Below are positions 42,485 to 52,043 of a stretch of DNA of 64,000 bases, one piece after another. The stretch comes from Lolium rigidum (Eukaryota > Streptophyta > Magnoliopsida > Poales > Poaceae): the NCBI RefSeq assembly GCF_022539505.1, contig NC_061514.1, positions 250,034,124 to 250,098,123 of the forward strand, written 5' to 3'. Position 1 is the stretch's first letter, and each line of letters starts with the position of its first letter. The position numbers and the translations under genes are program-made. The notes below the pieces were generated by a model that was not told the origin of the DNA, did not search any database, and worked only from the letters and a program-made list of their open reading frames with translations.

Positions 42485-42667
42485 TCTGTACTGCAATGTA
42501 CGTATTGCTCGGTCGTGGGGCTAATAACTACACTAGATATTGTCAAAAACGCTAGCATGCAGTCGTTTTGGCGTCTATTTGAAATTGTGATCACTGATGA
42601 GCGATGGATGTGCAATCTGTGTTTCCCATGCTAGCTAGTATTATTCGTGCTTTTCCATTGTTGTTAA
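42485..42667 (+). other. 3' flank of subtilase gene
   Basis: AT-rich sequence after the stop codon up to the Helitron. It presumably holds the 3' untranslated region. No clear polyadenylation hexamer was identified. Confidence 0.4.
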
Positions 42668-43945
42668 CTAGATAATTTCCCGCGCTTTGCTGCGGGATAT
42701 TGAGAATACCTGTAGAAGATATATGTGTATTGTCTTGAAAATACATAGACATACATTTGATATTTCTTTAAATGGCAAGATATTATGTTATCAATAGTAA
42801 CTAATGATGATATTTGTGTCGCGAAAATGTTGTTACCACTGTATGTGAGCTACTCCAGTATCAACTCTTGTTACTGGAAATAACATCGACCATAGGAATT
42901 AATGATATGCTAATCGTCGTCAATATATGTCTGAAGATGCTCCCCTTTCATATAATCAATATCATCTGTGAAATAATAAAGCGGCGGTCAAATGATGGTG
43001 GAAATTGGGCACAACGTGACTGGCGCTTGCTGTTTATCCTGGTTTGGAGTTAATAAATCTCAAATTACCAACAATACATGGATGCTTGGAAGAAGAAGTG
43101 CAGCTCGATGAAATCCTACAGAGAAATAGAGAAGGTGCATAATAAATAAATACCTAAATAAATATAGCCTAAGTAAAAAAAATGTACGTCTAATGGAGGA
43201 GGATAGGGTTCAGCTTGCAAACTCCTTCATCTGTACTGCATGTTGAGAGTGAAAATTGGAGATAACCAGTGTGATGATCTTATGGAGGAGGGTAGGGCTT
43301 ACCTTTTGTGATATATGAAAAAGAGACGTAGACAATATTGATGCAATCTTGCAAATCCGAAAAAGATGCCCAGAATTGTTATTGTGAGAAGAGACCGGAG
43401 TTAACACACATCAAAACAAAAATTCAAGGGAATGCGGCAGTGATATTTCTGTGAGCTTGGAATACACGGGCATAGTTCTAGAAGGAACTGATTATAGGAG
43501 CCTTGCTTGCGATGGCCGGACGCCCGGACCTGCTCCACTTTGGTATAAGGAAAATGAAAAGTGTGGAAGTGAGAAGAAGCAATGCGTAAAGATGAAACAA
43601 TGTTGTAGTGGAGACTGAAATGCGTGAATATGACTGGATGTTATATAACACCACTACGAGGGCTTTTCAATTCCTGTTTCTGTTACCAATAGAAATTATT
43701 TGATGGAGAACCAAACGTCTAAGCTATCGGTCGGCTAGCTAGTCTCATTTATGTTGTGCTTTTTTTTCTAGCACATGACGTGGTTTAGCTGATGAAGTGG
43801 CTGAAGAATAAGCCTAGAAAAACTGATCTTTTTGTGGATGGCTGAATGACGTGGACCAATTAGAGGCTTGCTGATGTGGATACCTTGCATGCTGAGAGAA
43901 TTATTTTTAGTGGGTTGCTCCTATTTAGTTATTATAGATTATAGA
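42668..43945 (-). mobile_element. Non-autonomous Helitron
   Basis: On the minus strand it starts TCTATAATCTATAATAACT at 43945 and ends CTAG at 42668, between A and T with no target duplication. A hairpin with CCCGC/GCGGG arms (42679-42696) lies 7 bases before CTAG, the same spacing as in the first Helitron. The 1.28-kb interior is AT-rich and non-coding. Confidence 0.75.
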
Positions 43946-44401
43946 TAAATAGAAGGACACTCTTCATGTCAAAAGAAAACCCGCAGAAGTTGTTCTCTTT
44001 TCTGATTTGGATTGGTTGTGACGCTTTTGGTTTCTTTGTGGATGCATTCCTACACCGTACCGCGCTACGTGGTTTCCGCGCAACGCTAGCTAATCTTGCA
44101 ATTCAGCTGTGTACGTGACACTTAAACTACCACCGGGCAGAGCGCGAGAACGCATGAAATGTGACACGAATCATCCAAAATTGCGCCAGTCTTTCTAGAC
44201 CGTGACAATATATGGCAATCCTTTGGAGATGGAAGGCTTCCTTCTCCATGATTCTTCGGTAATTGATAAACTATGTATTATGTATAGAGCAAGCAAAAAT
44301 GCCCGTGGGAGAGGGAAAATGAGCCTTGTTAGCCAGACACGATTGCATCACCGATGATCATCACCGGCTGCTTTGAACGAAAAGCGTGTGTGAGGGCCGT
44401 C
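43946..44401. other. Host spacer, nothing recognised
   Basis: No coding frame or repeat termini were seen between the Helitron and the copia element. Its right end continues at 50159 once the copia element is subtracted. Confidence 0.4.
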
Positions 44402-44406
44402 ACCAT

Positions 44407-44559
44407 TGTGAAAATATTTGGGAAGCGTAACCCTAAACCTGGGTCCGTGGTGCATATATATAGTCGGACATACAGGGCCCACCTCGTGTATATGTGAGGG
44501 GGTATAATACATAGGAGACATACATGTCTACAGCTAGTCTATACAGATACAGTTTAACA
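44407..44559 (-). repeat. Left LTR (3' LTR) of copia element
   Basis: 153 bp, TGTGAAAATATTTGGGAAGC start, with TATATATAG near 44455. Confidence 0.9.
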
Positions 44560-44727
44560 CTCCCCCTCAATCATAACTTGTCCAAGTTAAGATTGTGACG
44601 AAACTTCACTAGCTGTCGAGTAGCAAGAGGTTTAGTAAAACCATCAGCTACCTGATCTCCTGAAGGAACAAACCGTATGTCCAAAAGCTTCCGAGCAACC
44701 TCTCACGGACAAAGTGATAATCCACTT

Positions 44728-46278
44728 CTATGTGTTTAGTCCTAGCATGAAACACTGGATTGCTCCAATATTATCGCACCATAACACTGCCGCTCGTGGA
44801 TGAGGAACTCTCAATTCGGCAAGCAATGTTTGCACCCAAATTACTTCAGCCGTTGCATTAGCCAGAGACTTGTACTCAGCCTCTGTACTTGATCGAGAAA
44901 CTGTAGCTTGTTTCCTGGCACTCCATGAGATCAAGTTTGATCCCAAAAACACAGCAAAGCCACCAGTGGATCTCCTGTCATCGGGGCACCCTGTCCAATC
45001 AGCATCAGAAAAAGCACTGACCAGGGTAGAAGTCGACCTGCTCAATCTCAGCCCAAGGGATACAGTACCACGCACATATCACAGTATCCTCTTGACAGCA
45101 GTCCAGTGAACAGTGGTCGGGGCATGCAGAAACTGACACACCTTATTAACAGCAAAAGCAATATCTGGTCTAGTCAAAGTAATGTACTGCAAAGCACCGA
45201 CAATGCTTCTGTAGCGAGTAGAATCATCACCACTCAGAACTTCACCATCATGCAGTGACAGTTTGTCAGACACAGACAAAGGAGTATCAACAGTTTTTCA
45301 AAGCTGCATATTCACACGGTTGAGTAATTCATTTGCATACTTCTCTTGGGACAGAATGATACCATCAGACACCCGCTGAACCTCAATGCCAAGGAAGTAA
45401 TGAAGATCTCCCAAGTCCTTCAAGGCGAAGTCCATTCCCAAGTCATGCAGAAGAGCATCAACAGCCTTCTCTGAGGAGCTAGCTACAACAATGTCATCAA
45501 CATAAATCAACATAAATATGGACACTCCCCCTTTGTTGTAGAAAAATAGAGAAGTATCTGCCTCGGAAGGAACAAACCCAAGAGAATGCAACTTAGTACT
45601 CAAACGAGAATAGGTGCTTGCTTCAGACCATAAAGAGCCTTGTCCAACTTGCAAATATGTCCCAATTGAGTTTCATACCAAGGAGGTTGGCGCATATAGA
45701 CCTCTTCTTCCAGAACACCATGTAAGAACGCGTTCTTCACATCTAGTTGTCGAAGTTTCCAGCCACGAGAGACTGCAATAGCCAACACAAGACGAATAGT
45801 AGCCGCTTTCACAACAGGACTAAAGGTGTCCTCATAGTCAATCCCATAGCGCTTCTTAAATCCTTTTGCAACTAAGCCTGCTTTGTACCTACCGACAGTG
45901 CCATCAGCCTTCCTTTTTTACTTTGTAGACCCACTTACAGTCAATCACGTTCTTCCCGTGAGAAGAAGGAATAAGATGCCAGGTACGATTATTCATCAGT
46001 GCAGCATACTCCTCATCCATAGCTGCCTTCCACCGAGAATCACTCAGCGCTTCAGTAAGAGTATGAGGTTCACCAGTACTACAGAAGTTACCAAACCGAA
46101 GACGGTCATACCGAACAGTGCCATCGGTGAATTGTTTGGGACGAGAAATCCCACTCTGGGAGCGTGTACGAAGACGCTCAACAAGTAGCACAGGAGCAGC
46201 TGCAGGATGCTCCGGCGCAGACGATCCAGCGCCTGAAACGGAAGCTGCCGGGCTGGCAGCAGTAGTCGGCACAGACAA
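44728..46278 (-). pseudogene. Copia reverse transcriptase and RNase H, broken
   Basis: Pieces in order are: WKAAMDEEYAALMNNRTWHL at about 46040-45980, frameshift at the T-run near 45915, [21 protein letters not shown] (motif A) at 45760-45700, a frame change near 45610, and [11 protein letters not shown] (YVDD) at about 45500-45465. [12 protein letters not shown] follows, with another break near 45290. Then come [19 protein letters not shown] and the RNase H piece [22 protein letters not shown] to [17 protein letters not shown] (45075-44728). At least four lesions. Confidence 0.8.
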
Positions 46279-48789
46279 TCATGTGGCCGCTGAGGTGGAG
46301 GGAGAACCCGCCACAGAGGATCCGACATTTCCGGTCGGCGAGGCAGACGAGGCGGGCTGGTCACCAGGCACGGACGGGGCGGGCGAATCGCCTCGCGCCA
46401 CGCTGGGCGGGAGAGCGCCAGACCGCGGCAATCCCGGGACGGATACGCCAGGCCGCGGCGATCCCAAAGCAGATGCACCTGACGCGGTTGGCGGCAATGA
46501 TTGGCCGCTATCAGCAGAATCAGCATCAAAGTCCGTGTCAGCAGCAGAAAAACTACCTGATTCCTGCAGAACAGACTCAGCAGATGCAGAATTAGCAGGA
46601 TTAGCGTCAGGCGGTGCCTGTAAATCGTGCCCCTCATGATGATGCAAATTAAGTGGTTGAAGGTCAAGTGGGAGGAGATTAATTTCGGCGCGTAACCGAG
46701 CACCCGCATTAGAGTGAAGAGCAGCAAACGGAAAGACTGCTTCATCAAAAACAATGTCGCGAGAGATGTACACACGACCAGTAGAAATATCGAGACACTT
46801 ATAGCCTTTATGCATACTACTGTAACCAAGGAAGGCACACTGTTTGGAACGAAATTCGAGTTTGTGTCTATTATAGGGTCTAAGATTCGGCCAACAGGCG
46901 CACCCAAAAATGCGTAAGAAGGAGTAGTCACCCTTGTTTCCAAAGAGACGCTCCATAGGTGTTTGGGATTGGATGACCTTACTAGGAAGCCGATTAATGA
47001 GATAAACAGCTGTAAGAAAAGCTTCATCCCATAATTTCAAAGGCATAGATGCATAGGCAAGGAGGGACAGACCAACTTCAACAATGTGCCTATGTTTGCG
47101 CTCAACAGGGCCATTCTGCTGATGAGCATGAGGACAGGAAACAAGGTGAGAGATACCAATCTGCTGAAAAAAAGAATTAAGCTTCTGGTACTCACCACCC
47201 CAATCAGTTTGCATTGCCAAGATTTTAGTATCAAATAATCTCTCAACATGATTCTGAAAATCACGAAACTTTTGGAACACATCAGATTTCTTTTTCAACA
47301 GATAGACCCATGTGAATTTACTATAATCATCGATAAAACTCACATAATATTTAAATCGACCAAAAGATTCAGAGGCCGGGCCCCATACATCAGAAAACAC
47401 AAGTTCAAGAGTGCAGTGGACACACTAGTAGACTTTGGATATGGAAGTTGATGGCTCTTCGCCATTTGACAAGCATCACAAACAGACTCTTTATTGGACT
47501 CACTAAACAGAATATTATTATCACGAAGGACTTGTTGCACCACAACTGAAGACGGATGACCTAGACGCCGATGCCAAAGCGATGAGGAGGACTTGACGAC
47601 ACCATGAGCTTGATGACCAGGAGAAGGTGTGGTGGAAGACGGTAGTAGAAATATCGAGACACTTATAGCCTTTATGCAGACTACTGTAACCAAGGAAGGC
47701 ACACTGTTTGGAACGAAATCCGAGTTTGTGTCTATTATAGGGTCTAAGATTCGGCCAGGCGCACCCAAAAATGCGTAAGAAGGAGTAGTCACCCTTGTTT
47801 CCAAAGAGACGCTCCATAGGTGTTTGGGATTGGATGACCTTACTAGGAAGCCGATTAATGAGATAAACAGCTGTAAGAAAAGCTTCATCCCATAATTTCA
47901 AAGGCATAGATGCATAGGCAAGGAGGGACATACCAACTTCAACAATGTGCCTATGTTTGCGCTCAACAGGGCCATTCTGCTGATAAGCATGAGGACAGGA
48001 AACAAGGTGAGAGATACCAATCTGCTGAAAAAAAAGAATTAAGCTTCTGGTACTCACCACCCCAATCAGTTTGCATTGCCAAGATTTTAGTATCAAATAA
48101 TCTCTCAACATGATTCTGAAAATCACGAAACTTTTGGAACACATCAGATTTCTTTTTCAACAGATAGACCCATGTGAATTTACTATAATCATCGATAAAA
48201 CTCACATAATATTTAAATCGACCAAAAGATTCAGAGGCCGGGCCCCATACATCAGAAAACACAAGTTCAAGAGTGCAGTGGACACACTAGTAGACTTTGG
48301 ATATGGAAGTTGATGGCTCTTGGCCATTTGACAAGCATCACAAACAGACTCTTTATTGGACTCACTAAACAGAATATTATTATCACGAAGGACTTGTTGC
48401 ACCACAACTGAAGACGGATGACCTAGACGCCGATGCCAAAGCGATGAGGAGGACTTGACGACACCATGAGCTTGATGACCAGGAGAAGGTGTGGTGGAAG
48501 ACGGTAGTGGATAGAGCCCATCAACACATCTACCGTGGAGCAGAACCTCCCTCGTGTCCTGATCCTTAACAAAAAAAGAGTCAGACCAATATTCCACAAA
48601 AGCATGATTATCATGGGTTAGGCGACTAGTGGACAATAGACTTTTTGTGGCTTTAGGAACATGGAGGATATTCTTAAGATGCAAATCATGATTAGGGGTA
48701 CGAAAAACAGACGAACCAACATGAAGAATATCCATACATGCACCACTAGCTGTGTGGATTTGATCATGGCCATTGTAGCGATCCCTCAC
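46279..48789 (-). pseudogene. Copia GAG-pre-integrase and integrase with 864-bp tandem duplication
   Basis: 48789-48300 encodes LKNILHVPKATKSLLSTSRL and LWHRRLGHPSS with the HHCC-type CDACQMAKSHQLPY. A one-base shift follows near 48270. The integrase core then reads FSDVWGPASESFGRFKYYVSFIDDYSKF and MQTDWGGEYQKL. Next comes a second copy of the whole block: the unit 46781-47644 repeats at 47645-48507, with a shared GTAG at the joint. The left copy continues through PVERKHRHIVEVGLSLLAYA and FGCACWPNLRPYNRHKL to a Ser/Pro-rich linker ending at 46279. The duplication and the shared frameshift prevent a normal pol. Confidence 0.8.
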
Positions 48790-48892
48790 ATGAAGTTTTT
48801 CAAGCTCTCCAGTGACATGATCCGTCGCTCCAGAATCAGAGTACTAGTTTGTATCAACTCCGTATTGTCCAACAGCTGCACCAACAGACTTT

Positions 48893-49888
48893 TCAGGACC
48901 ACGGTAATTTTTTTTTGAACCTCTTCCAGCAGGCTAGGGCAATGTGGCCTTCTTTGCCACACACTTGGCATACAGGCCGGGGACCATCACCATAGGACTG
49001 GCGATACCCCTGGTTACCACGTCCACCATTACCACCTCCATTGCCACGAGATTGATACCCGCGATGCTCATAGCTGCGTTGATCATAACGCTGTGGCTGC
49101 TGCTCATAGCCACGTTCGTAGCCGCGCTGATCAGAATAACCGTGACCACCACGCTGTCCTCCACGCGAGCCACCACGACCACCACGTGTAGCTGCATTTA
49201 CAGAGGAGTCACCAGTCGGATTCTGTTCATCCAACCGAGCTTCATATGAGATCAGCTGCGCATAAAGATCGCTCAAGCTGACGTGCTTGTCTGCTTTGAT
49301 CAGGGCGGTTATCGCAGCAACAAAGCCGTTGTAGACCTCTTCATCAAGACCAGCTAGAACATATGATATAACATCGTCATTGTCCAGAGGCTTCCCGGCG
49401 GCGGCCATCTCATCCGCCAGATTCTTGATCTCATTGAAGTAGATAGCAGCAGATTTGTTCTCTTTCTTGCACTTGTTCAACTGTGTACGGAGCTGCACTA
49501 CCCGCGCCTTAGATTGCGATGCAAACATCTCCAGAACCGTCGTCCAGACGCTCGCAGCACTAGTCAGACCGACCATCTGCGTAAGAACTTCTCGTGACAT
49601 ATTCCTCACGAGGTAACTGAGCACAGTTTGATCCGCAGCAATCCACTGAGCATACGCTGGATTGGGGATCTTCACCTCCTTCCCATCCTTGTCTGTCTCC
49701 TTCAGTTCCTTCTCAGGCGCCGGCATCGATCCGTCCAGGAGCCCAAACAGTTGAGCACCACGGATGTCCGGCAGTACCTGTGTCTGCCACAACAGAAAAT
49801 TGTCCCTCGTGAGCTTCTCCGAGAGATTCGCATTGAGGCCACCAGAGGCCAGCGTCGCAGAGGAGGGGGACGACGCTTGAAACGCCAT
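48893..49888 (-). CDS. Copia gag
   Basis: An uninterrupted 331-codon frame starts MAFQASSPSS at 49888. It contains the UBN2-type gag core (LTRDNFLLWQTQVLPDIRG, YLVRNMSREVLTQMVGLTSA, LRTQLNKCKKENKSAAIYF, VISYVLAGLDEEV). A Gly/Arg/Tyr-rich linker and one CCHC knuckle (CQVCGKEGHIALAC) follow. Gag packages the element RNA in particles. The frame is open here although pol downstream is broken, so gag protein could still be made if the LTR is active. Confidence 0.8.
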   Translation of the reverse strand: MAFQASSPSSATLASGGLNANLSEKLTRDNFLLWQTQVLPDIRGAQLFGLLDGSMPAPEKELKETDKDGKEVKIPNPAYAQWIAADQTVLSYLVRNMSREVLTQMVGLTSAASVWTTVLEMFASQSKARVVQLRTQLNKCKKENKSAAIYFNEIKNLADEMAAAGKPLDNDDVISYVLAGLDEEVYNGFVAAITALIKADKHVSLSDLYAQLISYEARLDEQNPTGDSSVNAATRGGRGGSRGGQRGGHGYSDQRGYERGYEQQPQRYDQRSYEHRGYQSRGNGGGNGGRGNQGYRQSYGDGPRPVCQVCGKEGHIALACWKRFKKKLPWS

Positions 49889-50000
49889 GGCCAGGAACAG
49901 CGATCAACAGAAAAGCACTGCGATGCACAGGGAAACGGTAGCGACGATGGCGGCGGAGACTCGACCTAGATGCGATCGTGGAAGCCGAGCCCTGATACCA

Positions 50001-50153
50001 TGTGAAAATATTTGTGAAGCGTAACCCTAAACCTGGGTCCGCGGTGCATATATATAGTCGGACATACAAGACCCACCTCGTATATATGTGAGGGGGTATA
50101 ATACATAGGAGACATACATGTCTACAGCTAGTCTATACAGATACAGTTTAACA
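50001..50153 (-). repeat. Right LTR (5' LTR) of copia element
   Basis: 153 bp, bordered by the tRNA-Met-type primer site inside and by ACCAT outside. Confidence 0.9.
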
Positions 50154-50158
50154 ACCAT

Positions 50159-50820
50159 GACAGCACACATACACCGCGTAGCTACTCTTTCCGCCAGGAA
50201 CAGCATCCCCAATGACCTTAGGATTGCCATGATTATTTCCTCGTGGTCGCTCCGGCAGCGGCATAGGAGCTAGTGGTAATAAAAAATATACGGACGAATT
50301 TATTAGTTCCTCAATTACATTGAATCAGTTTATGTATCAATCCATCTACTGATCGCTAATAAACAAAATTAATAAAACCTGGTAAAAAAATTAGTAGAAG
50401 AAGAAAATAAATTGGAACATAAATAAGATGCTTGCATTACTTGTTTTGTGGCCCTTTGACTGGGGTCACCGACCCTCGTTGACTGGGGTCTCCTCCGTTG
50501 CCTCAGCATTGCACTACAGTTTGGGACGCTAGTCTAGTGGTCAGGCTCAACATGCACAAGTTCGTCAAGGTCGTGTTCACCTTGTTAGATATTATTTCTA
50601 GGTTGTTGGATAAGCTAAAGCAGTTTCCAAGGCCACTTGAAGTTTGCAATGCTCCAAAAGATTTCTGACATGACCAAATCCACATTTTGAACTTGAACAC
50701 CAACTCATCCATCAACTTGATTTATACATGCGAAGATACTCTATTTATGTTGACTGGGGTCACGAATTAGATGTTGTAGGGCTAGTGTAAAACAAATTTT
50801 GCAATTCGATCCTTCGTATT
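50159..50820. other. Host spacer right of copia element
   Basis: AT-rich, with no convincing frame on either strand. GACTGGGGTC occurs three times (about 50458, 50480, 50754), the only repeat noticed. Confidence 0.4.
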
Positions 50821-51381
50821 TTGAAAACGTCACCATCTCATACTCTATCGTATCTCCGAGCTTCACGCTCGCGCCGGCGGACTCCCGCGCTCGCGCCGGC
50901 GGACTCGCGCGTCCGTCACAGCCTCTCGCCGGTAGAGTCTCGCGCCCCGCGCACCCTGGCACCGGCGAAGTCCCGCACCCCACGCAGCCTGGCGCCAGGG
51001 TCCCGGGCCCCTCGCAGACTGGCGTCGGCGGAGTCCCGCGTCCCTTATAGCCTGGCGCCGGCAGGCCTCCCGCGCTCCGCCACCGCTACTGGAGCCGCCT
51101 CTCTCTGCCCCTGCTGGATCCCGCTGTCCGCCGCTGCTGGAGCTCACCTCTTGTTACCGCTGGAGCTCGAGGAGAACGATCCCGAAGCTGCTGGAGTGGA
51201 GGCGGACGACCCTGAAGCTGTTGGAGCTCAAGTCAGTGATCCCGTCGTGGTCGTCGAAGACAAGGACCTTCTCGTGCAGGTACCCATTCCTAGCACAGAT
51301 CATCCACATACTCCTGCAGATGTGGAGTACACAATACTTTATAAGTTCTTAATCAACATATCTAGAGTGCAACAACAATGA
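50821..51381 (+). CDS. Unknown repeat-containing ORF (low support)
   Basis: A 186-codon frame starts at 50821. Residues about 24-88 are an 11-residue repeat of the form LAPAxSRxPRS encoded by a 33-bp minisatellite. Residues 115-160 are acidic, with DPEAAGVEADDPEAV-type internal repetition. There is no known domain and no signal peptide. The one short repeat unit lost exactly one codon, so the array keeps frame. It could instead be 5' untranslated sequence of the LINE that follows. Confidence 0.25.
   Translation: MKTSPSHTLSYLRASRSRRRTPALAPADSRVRHSLSPVESRAPRTLAPAKSRTPRSLAPGSRAPRRLASAESRVPYSLAPAGLPRSATATGAASLCPCWIPLSAAAGAHLLLPLELEENDPEAAGVEADDPEAVGAQVSDPVVVVEDKDLLVQVPIPSTDHPHTPADVEYTILYKFLINISRVQQQ
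50890..51084 (+). repeat. 33-bp minisatellite, six units
   Basis: Units start at 50890, 50923, 50956, 50989 (30 bp), 51019 and 51052. The consensus is about CTGGCGCCGGCGGAGTCCCG followed by a CGC-rich end. A partial unit precedes at about 50866. Confidence 0.8.
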
Positions 51382-51384
51382 ACT

Positions 51385-52043
51385 CACTGAAAGTACTGCT
51401 CCTATTTCAGTTTTTAATCAACAATGAACAATGAACAATATCTACTCCAGAGACCATTTGTCAGTTTTGTCAGTTTTTAATCAATAGGTCCATCTCGCAT
51501 TGATCAATGGACAATGACAATGAACAATGAACAATGACAATGCTTTGTTAGTTTTTAATCAGCAGATCCATCTCGCATTTGCATGTACTCCAGAGACCAG
51601 TGTATGCAGGGTAGCACTAATCTGAACTCTGAAGTACCACTGCTACCCTGCATCCATCTCGCATTTGCTAGTGAAACACATGACAGAACTTCAAAATTTC
51701 ATCAAGTTCAGGAGAACCTGACTGATAGGAGGAAGTAGATGCCTGTAGCATCTGCAAGTTTTAATGCTAAATCTTGCAGCTCTTGTGCTTGTGTGTTTGT
51801 GTATGTTGGTGGCTGCAGGAAGAACACTACAGGTCTGCTAGAAGTGTGCGTGTGTGTGAGCGCGCACGCGCGTGTGCGAGTGCTGTGTGTGTGTACGTGC
51901 GTCTGTGTGTGTGCAGCATACCACTACAGAATTTGCAGCACATCTCTTGATTTTCTTGGAAGCACATCTTATACTGCTGTACAAGGATACCACTATAGAA
52001 TTTGCACCAGATCTCAGTTTCCAGAAACAATTAGAAGTACCTG
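51385..52043 (+). other. Low-complexity leader with hairpin and GT microsatellite
   Basis: It contains CAATGAACAATGAACAATG-type repeats (51420-51545), an 11-bp perfect inverted repeat (51606-51616 and 51641-51651), and a degenerate (GT)n/(GC)n tract (51846-51920). A 28-bp near-duplicate TACCACTA.AGAATTTGCA also occurs at about 51920 and 51989. It may be the LINE 5' untranslated region. The LINE's 5' end was not fixed. Confidence 0.5.

Larger units (their letters stand above)
44407..50153 (-). mobile_element. Ty1/copia retrotransposon, decayed
   Basis: The 153-bp LTRs (44407-44559, 50001-50153) start TGTGAAAATATTT and end TTTAACA. They are flanked by the duplication ACCAT (44402-44406, 50154-50158). 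On the minus strand the order is LTR, TGGTATCAGGGC primer site (50000-49989), gag, GAG-pre-integrase, integrase, RT, RNase H, polypurine tract (about 44560-44568) and LTR. Integrase before RT makes it Ty1/copia. The LTRs differ at about five positions, so this copy is older than the Tat and short LTR insertions. Several stops and frameshifts, plus an internal tandem duplication, make it inactive. Confidence 0.88.

Noticed and set aside
44321..50230. Possible short minus-strand host frame running across the copia target site
   Set aside because: A frame can be read through ACCAT once the copia element is ignored, but it is short and has no recognisable domain.
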